Shown: positions 35,624 to 44,824 of the stretch, piece after piece | Layout: the number at the start of each line of letters is the position of its first letter | Numbering within the stretch: the first letter of the stretch is position 1 | Source: CAZHYV01 sp964537055 | GTDB lineage: Bacteria > Myxococcota_A > Polyangia > Palsa-1104 > JAEUJZ01 | NCBI GenBank assembly: GCA_964537055.1 | Contig: CAZHYV010000004.1 | Span: forward strand, 124,001 to 188,000 | Length of the DNA: 64,000 nucleotides | Direction of reading: 5' to 3' | Translations under genes and position numbers: made by a program | The notes under the pieces: generated by a model | What the model was told of the DNA's origin: nothing | Seen by the model: only the letters and a program-made list of their open reading frames with translations | The model's database searches: none

Positions 35624-35678
35624 GGAGGCAGGCAACCTACCTCGAAAAATCAACCTAAGACAAATCGCGAAGTTGGGG

Positions 35679-35716
35679 AAGGAGAGCTCTCTTTCAAGGA
35701 GGGCCTCTCCTTTCCT
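35679..35716 (+). terminator. Terminator-like hairpin
   Basis: AAGGAGAG and CTCTCCTT form an 8-bp stem with an 18-nt loop, followed by TTCC. It lies 56 nt after the stop of the tandem-module protein. Confidence 0.45.
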
Positions 35717-35809
35717 TGCTCGTTTATCTGCAGCTGGTGTGACAATCTTGGAGGCATGGCCGTACCATGAGGATACCGATCTCTCTTGAAAAGCTTAAAA
35801 TAAAGTGGT

Positions 35810-36385
35810 ATGTCTACTTACATGACAACCATTCATATTAAATCCTATTTTACAAAAACAATTCTATTCACCACTTTAATTGCAGGGAGTATTTCCTCAC
35901 AGGGATGTAGTGAACTTCTTGCCCAAGAAGAACTAGTCGCTGCTGCAGCCACCAGAGTAAGCCAAGTCGAGGGCGAAGTGGTCGCGATTAACGCTGCTGC
36001 AAGAGAAGCTGCTGAGGCTTCCGGGTTGGAATTACCTGCTGTTGACTTCAGCGACCGTGCTGCTATGGCAATTGATCGACTCTCTGTAGCTCGGGCAGAA
36101 CAGATTCGAGCATTAGAAGGCTTGGTAGAAACCTCTGGAAGAATAAGAGATTATGCTGCTATTGGAGGTGCTGTTGGAGGTGGTGTTGCTCTCGGAGCCA
36201 CAGGCAAAATCGCATACGATTATGGTTACAATAAAGGTTATCTAACTGCACAAGAGAAAGCTCAACTTCAGCTGCAATTATGTTCTGAGGCAACTACTAA
36301 GTGGGATAAGGCTCTTAAAGATGGCGAATCTAATGCAGAGGCACTAGGCCAAAGGGCACAACAGCTTTGCAAACCCCAAGAGTAG
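35810..36385 (+). CDS. Lipoprotein with coiled-coil and glycine-zipper segment
   Basis: A 191-residue lipoprotein (lipobox 'SSQGC', near residue 33; the hydrophobic core precedes it). The middle is an alanine/glutamate-rich helix (residues 38-110); then 'AAIGGAVGGGVALGATG', a glycine-zipper-like stretch able to enter a membrane; then a short helical tail with two cysteines. No family recognised. Start could also be Met5. Confidence 0.55.
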   Translation: MSTYMTTIHIKSYFTKTILFTTLIAGSISSQGCSELLAQEELVAAAATRVSQVEGEVVAINAAAREAAEASGLELPAVDFSDRAAMAIDRLSVARAEQIRALEGLVETSGRIRDYAAIGGAVGGGVALGATGKIAYDYGYNKGYLTAQEKAQLQLQLCSEATTKWDKALKDGESNAEALGQRAQQLCKPQE

Positions 36386-36398
36386 TCCCATCACAATG

Positions 36399-36555
36399 TT
36401 AGACATCCCTCAATAAAACAGCTTCCCCTTCCTTTCTATAGTTAATATCAATTTCCCATCCAGTTGTTCTTTCTTGAACACAACTACCTTCTTGCAGTAA
36501 CGCCTTACTACTATCAACTCGCTTCACGTAAACGACGAGCAGAAGAATGATTCAT
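36399..36555 (-). pseudogene. Possible frameshifted small gene
   Basis: ATG 36555 opens 13 codons ('MNHSSARRLREAS') ending at TGA 36514; the next frame then stays open for 41 codons ('KRVDSSKALLQEG...RDV') to TAA 36399. One base change would join them into a ~53-residue basic/acidic protein. A -10-like TATAAG lies upstream, in a stretch similar to that near fic (see findings). The remainder of 36386-36737 shows no supported gene. Confidence 0.25.
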
Positions 36556-36737
36556 CGCTCTATTTCGCCCATATACAATAGGTCTTATATTTTTGAGGGC
36601 TGCATAGGGACAGGCCAGGTCTAAATTAGCTCGTAAAGGAATCAATGCTAAGAATTATATGATTTTGGAAAGAAGGGCTAACGATAGAATCGGAAGATCA
36701 GACACAGAAGATGCTTTTTCAAGAAACAGAGGCTTTC

Positions 36738-37310
36738 TCATCCTCCACAAACTTCTGCTTTTCTTTTTTCCGCCCGCTCAATCGACGCTTGAGTCTGTTT
36801 TATGATTCTCTCTTGCCTTTCTACTTCATTTGGGAAATTACTTGCTCGATATTCATCGGCTACCGCTTTCAGCCTGCCGATCTCCAGGTTACCTACCTCT
36901 CTAATTTTCTCCATAGCCTGGATGGCGTTTTGGCATCTGACCAGGTGCGAGTTGTCATTCGGAAAAGTTGATATAAATATCAAATCGAAAGTGCGAAGAA
37001 GCAAATGCAATGCACTTCTCCCAAGAGATGCTCCCGCAAAAGGAGCAACGACGTCTCCCGGGACCATCGTTGCCATAGAAGGATCGTCTGCCTGATCTAT
37101 GTATTTAGATAATTCTTGTGAGGTTAAATGAGCGCTTCCAGCGACCACCCCTACCGATCCTCCACTACCTGGCAATTCTTCACCATTTTCAGCCTTGCCC
37201 GTCCCCTCAACCATTAGTTCTGTATCGGAACCTCCGCACCCTTGCAAAGCGATTCCCACAGTCATTAACCCTATCAACAAGTTAATTTTTTTAAATATTC
37301 TTTTCATCAT
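36738..37310 (-). CDS. Small lipoprotein
   Basis: A 190-residue lipoprotein: signal with lipobox 'ALQGC' (Cys25), then a Gly/Glu-rich linker, a hydrophobic stretch near residues 90-115 and a charged C-terminal helix ('EVERQERIIKQTQASIERAEKRK') ending in cysteine. No family recognised. A promoter lies at 37343-37371. No clear Shine-Dalgarno sequence. Confidence 0.55.
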   Translation of the reverse strand: MMKRIFKKINLLIGLMTVGIALQGCGGSDTELMVEGTGKAENGEELPGSGGSVGVVAGSAHLTSQELSKYIDQADDPSMATMVPGDVVAPFAGASLGRSALHLLLRTFDLIFISTFPNDNSHLVRCQNAIQAMEKIREVGNLEIGRLKAVADEYRASNFPNEVERQERIIKQTQASIERAEKRKAEVCGG

Positions 37311-37342
37311 ATTTTACAAAGTTCGTGTAAGTTTTCGTCGGA

Positions 37343-37371
37343 TATGTATGTAGTATGTCATCTTTTTTCAA
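37343..37371 (-). promoter_or_regulatory. Promoter of the 36738-37310 lipoprotein gene
   Basis: On the minus strand TTGAAA (37371-37366), 17-nt spacer, TACATA (37348-37343); start codon 33 nt downstream. Confidence 0.4.
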
Positions 37372-37489
37372 GAAGGCAAGACCGATAAACACATTCTTCG
37401 CTAAACCATGAAGTTTTTTGACCAAAGGGGCACCTTTAAAAAGAAGGCGGTACCTTCGTTAGCACCATTCATTAGCGACTTGTCCTTCT

Positions 37490-37897
37490 TTACTCCTTTT
37501 GAATCGCTTTGGGATCCATGTAGACCAGCTCCCAAATATGCCCATCTGGATCCTGAAACCCGTGCTGGTACATAAATCCATGATCTTGCGCCTGATTGTA
37601 GGTTGTCCCCCCAGCAGCAACTGCTTTCTTTACCATCGTATCCACTTTGTCTCGGCTCTCGCACGAAAGGCAGACAAGCACCTCGGTTGCCTGAGTCGCA
37701 TCACAGATCTTTTTTGGAGTAAATGTTTTAAATTTCTCCTCGATAAGCAGCATGATATAAATCTCTTCAGAAACCACAATGCAAGCGGCAGTATCATCGG
37801 TAAATTGGTGATTCTGCTGAAACCCTAGCGTTAAGAAGAATTTAATCGACTTTTCAAGATGTTTGACGGGTAGATTAACAAAAATCTTTGTGTTCAT
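37490..37897 (-). CDS. VOC family (glyoxalase/bleomycin-resistance-like) protein
   Basis: A 135-residue protein with the paired beta-alpha-beta-beta-beta modules of the vicinal-oxygen-chelate superfamily: 'FVNLPVKHLEKSIKFFLTLG' at the start and 'QDPDGHIWELVYMDP' at the end, the latter with the metal-binding Glu. It resembles the YycE/PhnB-type 'lactoylglutathione lyase-like' group. GGGAG lies 6 nt before ATG 37897. Substrate unknown. Confidence 0.88.
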   Translation of the reverse strand: MNTKIFVNLPVKHLEKSIKFFLTLGFQQNHQFTDDTAACIVVSEEIYIMLLIEEKFKTFTPKKICDATQATEVLVCLSCESRDKVDTMVKKAVAAGGTTYNQAQDHGFMYQHGFQDPDGHIWELVYMDPKAIQKE

Positions 37898-37988
37898 ACG
37901 TACTCCCTTTGTACAATGTGGTAACACTGGCTTAAGCGCATTCATTCTACAATGCAAGTACTTTCGATGACAAATGTACCAAAGAGAA

Positions 37989-38405
37989 TCATTCGCCTAG
38001 AATCTTGATCAAGACGCGTTTTTTTCGCTGCCCATCAAATTCTCCATAGAAGATGGATTCCCATGGGCCAAAATCTAACTTTCCCGCCGTCACCGCCACG
38101 ACAACCTCACGACCTAAGAGGGTACGCTTCAAATGAGCATCCGCGTTGTCTTCCCCCGTCTGATGGTGCTGATATTTCTCGCGGTTGTAAGGAGCCAATT
38201 CTTCAAGCCAGGAAAGGATGTCTTTATGCAAGCCTGGTTCATCATCATTGATAAAAACGCTCGAGGTAATGTGCATAGTATTTACCAGGCACAAACCTTC
38301 CTTAATTTGACTCTGTGCTAAGGCTTTTTCAACCTCTTTGGTGATATTGATAATCCCGTAGCGATTAGGTGTTTCTATCCAAAGGTAGTCGGTATGGGTT
38401 TTCAT
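37989..38405 (-). CDS. YjbQ family protein (UPF0047)
   Basis: A 138-residue cytoplasmic protein of the YjbQ/UPF0047 family. Diagnostic residues: 'CLVNTMHITSSVFINDDEPGL', seen as 'HITSSVFINDDEPGL', then 'HHQTGEDNADAHLKRTLLG' and 'GPWESIFYGEFDGQRKKRVL'. YjbQ proteins have weak thiamine-phosphate synthase activity in E. coli; the physiological role is unclear. It lies 92 nt upstream of the VOC gene on the same strand. Confidence 0.92.
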   Translation of the reverse strand: MKTHTDYLWIETPNRYGIINITKEVEKALAQSQIKEGLCLVNTMHITSSVFINDDEPGLHKDILSWLEELAPYNREKYQHHQTGEDNADAHLKRTLLGREVVVAVTAGKLDFGPWESIFYGEFDGQRKKRVLIKILGE

Positions 38406-38489
38406 CGTCTCAGTCCCTTGTGTTTCTATCCACTCAAAAGGTTTTTAAGGCAGATGCTTACTCATGATGTAGATAAACACTTTTCCAGG

Positions 38490-38524
38490 ACCAAGCAATG
38501 CCTAGAAGTACCAAGCAATGCCTA
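38490..38524. repeat. Short tandem duplication at a gene end
   Basis: A 15-bp sequence (ACCAAGCAATGCCTA) occurs twice with a 20-nt period, at 38490-38504 and 38510-38524, spanning the stop codon of the 38502-39242 gene. Confidence 0.7.
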
Positions 38525-39242
38525 CTCCAAAACGGACGCCCAGGCGTGGAGGAAGGTAGACCTGATATCGGTAGACATCCAAAGCCCCTTGGGCAAATCC
38601 TCGAATATCAATCTGGAGGGCGAGGTGCTCTTTAAGCCGGACCTCAGTACCAAGCCCTAGGAACGCACCTAAGTATAGAGAGGGAGGGATCGTATAATAG
38701 CTGTACTGTCCAGAAAAATCAGGGACCGGATCAGCCCCAAAAAGAGCATTTAGCTGAAAACCCGCAACTACATAGGGCATAAAAACTACTTTCTCTGGCT
38801 GGGGAGGAAGCGATAATAGATAAATCCTCAATCCTACCGAGGAGACAAACTCTACCAAAAGGTGGTCATCTAAATCTCTTGCATTTGAAATCAGGACACC
38901 CGGTGAAACCTCCAATGTAAGCCTGGGATGGAGCCGCCCCAAAATGTCTAGTTGAATGCCTCCATGGTAGTAGGACCACGTCCCTTCTTGGAAGGGATAA
39001 AAGACCCCCGATCCAAAAACTCCCGTCAGCCCTATTCCAAATTGGCGGTGAAACGTTTGGGAAAAGGCAGGAGGCTTCTTCAACGGAGAAACGGATGAAT
39101 CCTTTTTAGGGGAAGGAGAAGCTTGGGCAAACGCTTTCGCTCCCAAAGAAGCTCCTTCGCATAGGAGGAATAACCCTATAAAAAAAATCAAAAATTGCTT
39201 GAGCTTGCCCGTCTTCTCTAGCAGAGAAATCCAGTTTTTCAT
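38502..39242 (-). CDS. Probable outer-membrane beta-barrel protein
   Basis: A 246-residue exported protein: signal peptide (about residues 1-40, ending 'AKAFAQA'), a short Ser/Pro/Lys linker and then alternating strands rich in Gly, Tyr and Phe ('FGIGLTGVFGSGVFYPF', 'LGAFLGLGTEVRL'), ending 'VGIAWYF' with a terminal aromatic residue, as in outer-membrane barrels of the OmpA/OmpW type. No exact family. Lies downstream of the S41 lipoprotein gene with a 43-nt gap, same strand. Confidence 0.6.
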   Translation of the reverse strand: MKNWISLLEKTGKLKQFLIFFIGLFLLCEGASLGAKAFAQASPSPKKDSSVSPLKKPPAFSQTFHRQFGIGLTGVFGSGVFYPFQEGTWSYYHGGIQLDILGRLHPRLTLEVSPGVLISNARDLDDHLLVEFVSSVGLRIYLLSLPPQPEKVVFMPYVVAGFQLNALFGADPVPDFSGQYSYYTIPPSLYLGAFLGLGTEVRLKEHLALQIDIRGFAQGALDVYRYQVYLPPRLGVRFGVGIAWYF

Positions 39243-39285
39243 TAAAAGATATTCCTAGAACTCTAAAGGGCAGGTCAAGTTTTTC

Positions 39286-42237
39286 TTAGTTCTCTCTTTC
39301 GTTTCTTTCGTCCTCGGGCACAATAATCCATAGATAACGCTTGATGGATTGATACACTGAGTGCCGTGCGGCAATTTCAATTCGGTTGATTCCTGGATGG
39401 AGAGGGACCTCTATCGCAACATGCATTTGGTTTGAAGGGATGGGGTTCGCTTGGTAGAATATTTTCTCTGGGGTTTGTTTTGGAGAGACCAATGTGACAA
39501 AAGCATCCTTGACCAACTCTTTGTGCTCGGCAGAAAATGAGATCATGACGGTTTTTGCTTTTGTGCTTAGCGGATACGCATCGACTTGGAGAGCCACTGT
39601 TTCTCCTTGCCAAGCCATCGCAGTTCCGGAAGAAGCTGCTTGATTTCGCATCCTGTGTTCTACGATTGGGAATGAGAATTCGCTCATGATGGGCTCTTCA
39701 AGCGTTTCCATATCAGCCAGGTAAAATCGGAACCAGGCTCTTTTTCCGGAATCATCGTGGGTAGCCAAAATCTCAAAATCCTTTGTAACTTCTTGGTTAG
39801 AGCCAAGGGTGCCTAGCTGATGTTTCCCTAAAGTCACGTAAAGCCCCTTGGCATTTACGTTTTGAAGAAAAATTTGAGCATCTTTCGCTATACCCTCCCC
39901 TATATTTTTTACAGTCAATCGCAACCTCACCCTTTCACCTAACTGGAGAAAGCCGCCGGACGAGTGATCATCATGGACGAGCTCGTAACGGTAGACAAGC
40001 CTCGGCTTCGGGCTAGCGCTCGTCTCTACATGGACTGGTACCTTAACCGACTGCTTCGTGTGTTCCTCAAATATTTCTACCGTTCCGACATGGGCACACG
40101 CAGGTAAATACGCGGGGATAAAAATTTGTGTACGCCATAGTTTGGTCTCTCCGGGCAAAATTTTACCCAGGACCCATTCTTTGCCCTCAAGCCATGGCTC
40201 CAGCGACCTAAGCTTGGCACGAACTTGGCTAGCAGGAGAAGAGCCCTGGTTGGTCACCTTAAGCACCCATTCTTCCGCCTTTCCCAAGGCATGCGGCACC
40301 CCTCCGGCCTGCTGTCCTGTCGCTGCCTGGAATTCATTTATAGTCTGGGCTCCCTGGACGAAAACCTGAGCAGTGAGGTTTGCCTTCCCATGAGACTCTT
40401 TCATAGATTCCCAATCGATTCCGTACTCTTTCAGCTTCTTTTGTAGTTCAATCTCATAGTCAGCCTCCTTTTGCTTCATCCAGGGAAGCGCCTGCTTCAG
40501 CATAAATTCTCGTCGCAAAGAAGTAGTGTGGGTTAAAAACTCGTATGCCATTTCCGCCACAGGGTCCTTTGCACACGTTTCAGGTTCGACGGAGCAATTT
40601 GTAAAGAATTCAAAAGGTGTTGTAAGAGGTATCGATGCTTTTGGAAATGGCCAATCGTAAGGCTTTTTTTTCAGGGCAGAATCTCCAAAATAGTGCAAAG
40701 TAAAGGTGGGCTCTTTCTCATCATGTGGAAAACCAGAAAGAATGGGGTTGGGCGTATCTTTTTCTGCACTCCACACCTGATTTGGCTGCAGCAAAAGATG
40801 GTTCGTATCATCAAGATATTGAGGAAAAATGGCTACATCCGGGGTAATCCCAAGAGATTGTACAGGCTCCATCTGGGATAAAAAGTACTCAAGTCCTGTA
40901 ATCCCTATCTCCATACCGCTGGGCAGGAAAAAATTGCCCTGCCCGATCCCCTTCCCTACACTTTGTGTGCCCATAACAACGGCTCGGCCTGAAGATTGTA
41001 ATGAACCTGCTACCATCTCCGCTCCCGAAACAGAACGACCATTGATCAGCACAACCATTGGAAACTCAGAAAAAAACCTGGAATCTTTTACCGCCACATC
41101 TGACGGATAGTACCATAGCATCATTTGTTGCTTCCAAGAGAGCTCTTTCAAAATACTTTGCGTTGTCTCTAGACTTCCCCCTAAGTTGTCCCTTAGATCT
41201 AAAACCAAGCCCTTTAATCCTTCTCTTTTTAGCTTGGTTAAGTCTTCATGAAAGTTGACAGCCTCATGTCCTTCGTTCATTCCATGTAGATGCATGTAAC
41301 CAATTTTCTTTTCCTCCCCAGGATGCAAAAATATGCTGTAAACACCACGGTCAGGCTCTCTATCTCTCTTTACAAGGAGCCTAATACATCTTTCCACAGA
41401 GGAATCCTCCTTTCGGATACAGACGGGGAGCTCATCTCCCTTCCAAGACTTGATAAAGAAGGAAAGCTCTGTCAGATTCATTCCTCGTGGATCAAGCCCT
41501 CCTAAAAGTCGCACCTCATCGCTAGGTTTAATTCCCAATTCTTCGGCGGAAGAGCGCCCTAATATTTTACGAACATATAGCCCGTTCTTCGTTAAGGACA
41601 ACACTAGGCCAAAACGACTAAGCCCTATCCTAGCCAGGCGTGGAGTAAAAGAGCTGTACATATAATCATGACGGAGGAGATTCTGCATTCTCTGGCTCTC
41701 CGTAAAATTTGAATATCCTGTATGGGTATCAAAGAGCGAAAACATTCCTTCGATGGCCTTTTGCTCCAAAAACTGCTTCCAATTTTGTCTTTCTTGCGAA
41801 TCTACGTAAGTGAGAATAAAGCGAAGAACCTCGGGCAAAATTTTACCCAATTTTTTCATCTCTTTCGGGATATACTTTGTAGGTTTTTCTGGATCTAAAT
41901 TGTCCGAATCAGGCAAGAGAAAAATTTGAGAAGCGCCACCGAATGTGACCCTCACCTCCCTCTTTCTTATATCTGGAGTAACTTGTACCTCAGGCACCTG
42001 ACTTGCAATTTGGGACAGCGCGCCAAGCATCATTTTTTGTGCATTTAGACGTCGTACATCTACATAATGCGAGGAGAGCAGCTTAACCGCCGCTTGGATG
42101 TCCTTCCCTAACACGATGTCTCTTCTTCGCTCCCGGTCCAAAGGCGCACATCCCGTTCCGATTAGACTCGACACCAAACATCCTAGCCAAAGATAAAGCA
42201 TGGTTTTTCTTGTCCACTTCTCCCGTACTTGTATCAT
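39286..42237 (-). CDS. Large lipoprotein: PDZ + S41 peptidase + C-terminal Ig-like repeats
   Basis: A 983-residue lipoprotein (lipobox 'IGTGC', Cys30). A PDZ domain (about residues 205-295) precedes an S41/carboxyl-terminal processing protease domain: 'GLVLDLRDNLGGSLE', nucleophile Ser in 'INGRSVSGAEMVAGSLQ' and general-base Lys in 'GTQSVGKGIGQ'. The ~350-residue C-terminal part holds CARDB-like beta-sandwich repeats ('VTNQGSSPASQVRAKL', 'VKNIGEGIAKDAQIFLQN'). The catalytic Ser/Lys dyad is intact, so it probably degrades or trims envelope proteins. The combination resembles myxobacterial S41 proteins and is much longer than CtpA (~400-450). Confidence 0.88.
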   Translation of the reverse strand: MIQVREKWTRKTMLYLWLGCLVSSLIGTGCAPLDRERRRDIVLGKDIQAAVKLLSSHYVDVRRLNAQKMMLGALSQIASQVPEVQVTPDIRKREVRVTFGGASQIFLLPDSDNLDPEKPTKYIPKEMKKLGKILPEVLRFILTYVDSQERQNWKQFLEQKAIEGMFSLFDTHTGYSNFTESQRMQNLLRHDYMYSSFTPRLARIGLSRFGLVLSLTKNGLYVRKILGRSSAEELGIKPSDEVRLLGGLDPRGMNLTELSFFIKSWKGDELPVCIRKEDSSVERCIRLLVKRDREPDRGVYSIFLHPGEEKKIGYMHLHGMNEGHEAVNFHEDLTKLKREGLKGLVLDLRDNLGGSLETTQSILKELSWKQQMMLWYYPSDVAVKDSRFFSEFPMVVLINGRSVSGAEMVAGSLQSSGRAVVMGTQSVGKGIGQGNFFLPSGMEIGITGLEYFLSQMEPVQSLGITPDVAIFPQYLDDTNHLLLQPNQVWSAEKDTPNPILSGFPHDEKEPTFTLHYFGDSALKKKPYDWPFPKASIPLTTPFEFFTNCSVEPETCAKDPVAEMAYEFLTHTTSLRREFMLKQALPWMKQKEADYEIELQKKLKEYGIDWESMKESHGKANLTAQVFVQGAQTINEFQAATGQQAGGVPHALGKAEEWVLKVTNQGSSPASQVRAKLRSLEPWLEGKEWVLGKILPGETKLWRTQIFIPAYLPACAHVGTVEIFEEHTKQSVKVPVHVETSASPKPRLVYRYELVHDDHSSGGFLQLGERVRLRLTVKNIGEGIAKDAQIFLQNVNAKGLYVTLGKHQLGTLGSNQEVTKDFEILATHDDSGKRAWFRFYLADMETLEEPIMSEFSFPIVEHRMRNQAASSGTAMAWQGETVALQVDAYPLSTKAKTVMISFSAEHKELVKDAFVTLVSPKQTPEKIFYQANPIPSNQMHVAIEVPLHPGINRIEIAARHSVYQSIKRYLWIIVPEDERNEREN

Positions 42238-42435
42238 CTGCTCCCCTAGTTGTGCCCCTGCTTATAACACATTCCTTTAGCGGCCTATAGGAAATCCATA
42301 TGCAGTTTTTCTTGATCTTGTAAAAGATCCTTTTGGACGGCTCTCTTTGAAGCACAGCTCGAATCCATCTTGACATTTGTTCAGATTCATACAATTCTGC
42401 GGAAATCTATGACTACCTACAATAAAGGACCCTCT

Positions 42436-43149
42436 ATGCAAACCAACATCTTCACTACGGCTAAGGCCTACCTAACGACTTATTTTACGCCCTTAGAAGA
42501 ACTCGCTTTTCAAAGCGGTGTTCCCAAAGAGCAAATCCTCATCTGGGTGGGTCATGAATGCATGCCAACCGCTTCGTATGAACTTATCCATGGCACTACG
42601 CTACGTAGTTCTACCTGCACAGAGGTTTGGCCTTATTTGCAAGAGATTGAACTTTTCTTCCCAAAGAGCTTCCTCCAGATAATCAAAGAACTAGCAGGTT
42701 TATCCCTAGAGAGGTCTTTGTTTTCCTTAGCGGTATACCAAAAAGAGACATTTCAGCACCGATTTGAGGAGGAGTTTCAAAAACTGCCTCTTGCGAAGGA
42801 AGCCTTTCCCTCTCTATTTGATGGACAAGGGGTCCTTCACTTAGGAGAGTTTGAAACGTTTATAGAAGAAATCTATGAAAATTGGTTAAAGGGAACGTAT
42901 GGGGTTTGGATCAGAAATAGCCACGTTCCCCAGCAGATTGCACAAAGCGAGATTGTTCAAAATTTTTTAAGATTATTCACGAAGGATGGGAAAAAACAGA
43001 CCTATACTTCCTTGCAGAAAAAGCAAATTCTGCAAGCTCTCACCTGCTATGAAGGATTCTCCATGCCTCTGGGTCCTCACGATCACCCTACCAATGGCCA
43101 GAGACACCTACTAGAAAATGTTAAACAAACCCTAATGGTTAGCTCTTAG
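42436..43149 (+). CDS. Hypothetical protein, possibly DUF6058-like
   Basis: A 237-residue soluble protein, helical. The N-terminal 'YLTTYFTPLEELAFQSGVPKEQILIWVGHECMPTASY' region, read as 'YFTPLEELAFQSGV' and 'ECMPTASY', is reminiscent of DUF6058, a family annotated as natural-product biosynthesis associated, but I cannot confirm it. AAAGGA lies 9 nt before ATG 42436, preferred to in-frame upstream ATGs. Divergent from the S41 lipoprotein. Confidence 0.5.
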   Translation: MQTNIFTTAKAYLTTYFTPLEELAFQSGVPKEQILIWVGHECMPTASYELIHGTTLRSSTCTEVWPYLQEIELFFPKSFLQIIKELAGLSLERSLFSLAVYQKETFQHRFEEEFQKLPLAKEAFPSLFDGQGVLHLGEFETFIEEIYENWLKGTYGVWIRNSHVPQQIAQSEIVQNFLRLFTKDGKKQTYTSLQKKQILQALTCYEGFSMPLGPHDHPTNGQRHLLENVKQTLMVSS

Positions 43150-43340
43150 TGCGCTCCTCCATCAAATCCTCTGATGTGCTTCTCGTCTGCCTTTGGGGTC
43201 CATCGCTTTTATGATGAATCAAGCTTATTTTTGGGCTCAACTTTTACGTCACGAAGCGAAAGGCAATTTTCAGAATTTCTTAACTTTTTCTTGCAATCTG
43301 AACATAGGTTTAGTAATCCTTCTTAAGAAAGGATTTTTCC

Positions 43341-43520
43341 ATGACTGATAAGATCTTTACCTACAACCAGGATTCTTCTGTCTTTGCATTAAAACTCATT
43401 CAACAAATTGAAGATCTGCGACGAAAGGTTTACTTTCTTGAAGAGGTCTGTCGGAAACAAATGGGAAGGATTATAGAACTCCAAACAAACTCCAAGGATG
43501 GCTTTTCTGGGATTACATAA
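43341..43520 (+). CDS. 59-residue small protein with coiled-coil
   Basis: A short gene with AAGAAAGGA 7-8 nt before the ATG. The product begins 'MTDKIFTYNQDSSVFALK' and continues into a charged amphipathic helix ('QQIEDLRRKVYFLEEV') that could dimerise. No signal peptide and no recognised family. It converges on the DUF6968-like gene, the stops being 10 nt apart. Confidence 0.5.
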   Translation: MTDKIFTYNQDSSVFALKLIQQIEDLRRKVYFLEEVCRKQMGRIIELQTNSKDGFSGIT

Positions 43521-43530
43521 TAAATAAAGT

Positions 43531-43872
43531 TTAAATCGCTGACGCAGGCGATATATAGATCTTTGCCTCAGACGAAGAGGAAGACCAATCCAAAAAGGGT
43601 AGGCCCAATTCCTGCATTCCTAGCCAGGTGACTCTGTCCTTAAATTCACCTGTGGTCATGTGAAGATTCAAAGCAACCAGCGCCAATAAAAGCGCTTGCA
43701 CTGAATCTTCCCCCCACGCTTTGCTTTCAAAGCTATAAGAAGAACCCTTTATTCGATAATTACATCGCCAAGAGCCCTCTTCACAGAGCGGTTTCTCGAC
43801 ATACACATTCATAAGATAGGATTGTCCGTCATCTCCACAATATAAAAATTGTCGTGTAGCTATTGTATCCAT
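43531..43872 (-). CDS. Hypothetical protein, DUF6968-like
   Basis: A 113-residue soluble protein with 'WRCNYRIKGS' and 'AWGEDSVQALLLALVALNLHM', a layout resembling DUF6968 (function unknown, comparison from memory). AGGAGG lies 5 nt before ATG 43872, which fixes the start. Its neighbours give no functional clue. Confidence 0.6.
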   Translation of the reverse strand: MDTIATRQFLYCGDDGQSYLMNVYVEKPLCEEGSWRCNYRIKGSSYSFESKAWGEDSVQALLLALVALNLHMTTGEFKDRVTWLGMQELGLPFLDWSSSSSEAKIYISPASAI

Positions 43873-44206
43873 GCGGCCTCCTTGGATGTAGCATCTACAC
43901 ACAATCAGTGTTTCGAAAGAAGATCAAGGAGTTTATTTATAAATTGGAGATAAGAGCTTTACCAGATGAAGAGCTTAGCTTCTCCGAAATTGGCAACTCT
44001 ATGGAGGAGCTTACAGTCAAGGCAAATCCATCTTCAATGAATTTAGGTTTGAGACAGTGAGGTATATATGATGAAAAAACCGATGATTTTCTTTTTGCAA
44101 GAGTACTTATCTTCCGTAAAGGGTGATGTGGGATTGCCCTCTTCCTAAAACTGTAGTTATCACTCGGATTGCGGCAAAGATACAGAATTGAGTAAGTTTT
44201 ACACTG

Positions 44207-44530
44207 CTACTGAGCAGCCATTCGAGTGCTTGGCATGGCTTGGCAAGTGTAACATCGGTTTGCTTCGACAAAGTAACTTTTTGTCCCCCCTTGGATGTTT
44301 CCATCAATCATTATGATATAATCATCTTTACAGAACACCTGGATGTTTTGCTTTGAAACATGACCCTGGGTCCCATCACTCATTGTACATGCTTCTACCG
44401 TAGATACCTGCTGTACTTCAATAAAACCATCAGGTTTAGGGTCAGAGTAAGTTACGGTTACATTACCGCAAGCGCCAACACCCAGTGTAAGCATCATACC
44501 TAAGTAGAGACGGTTTATATATTTTTTCAT
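44207..44530 (-). CDS. Small cysteine-containing lipoprotein
   Basis: A 107-residue lipoprotein: lipobox 'GVGAC' (Cys21). The mature part is short, probably beta-rich, with several further cysteines ('VEACTMSDG', 'VFCKDD', 'NRCYTCQAM'), implying disulfide bonds. No family recognised. AAGGA lies 6 nt before the ATG, and a promoter with a shared start-site motif lies at 44647-44674. Confidence 0.6.
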   Translation of the reverse strand: MKKYINRLYLGMMLTLGVGACGNVTVTYSDPKPDGFIEVQQVSTVEACTMSDGTQGHVSKQNIQVFCKDDYIIMIDGNIQGGTKSYFVEANRCYTCQAMPSTRMAAQ

Positions 44531-44632
44531 AAAATTCCTTCGTATAGTAAAGATTTAATAAATCATTGGAAAACAGAGCCACGGAGAAATAGAGCCACAT
44601 GTAGACCAATCAACCACATAAGGCTTAAATTT

Positions 44633-44674
44633 CTACAATTAACTACAATGTAGCACATATCCTACCCTGTTCAA
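44633..44674 (-). promoter_or_regulatory. Promoter and shared TGTAGTT-ATTGTAG motif
   Basis: On the minus strand TTGAAC (44674-44669), 16-nt spacer, TACATT (44652-44647), followed at the predicted start site by TGTAGTTAATTGTAG (44633-44650). A near-identical motif follows the -10 box of the 50099-50617 lipoprotein gene. Confidence 0.45.
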
Positions 44675-44824
44675 TCAGAAAGTGACCTGTTCAATGGTTA
44701 AGGAAGATTAAATATTGATTTTTCCATAAAAATTTGCAGGAGAAAAATTTTGAAATTAGTTTATGCGATAGGCTCATTGCGAATCATGCAGAAAAATTAA
44801 GAAACAACGACATTTTCTCAATAG

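Noticed and set aside
43908..44060. 50-codon plus-strand frame starting GTG, with 'LPDEEL' like some RiPP leaders
   Set aside because: No ribosome-binding site or core peptide rich in modifiable residues; the resemblance to leader peptides is too short to support a gene.
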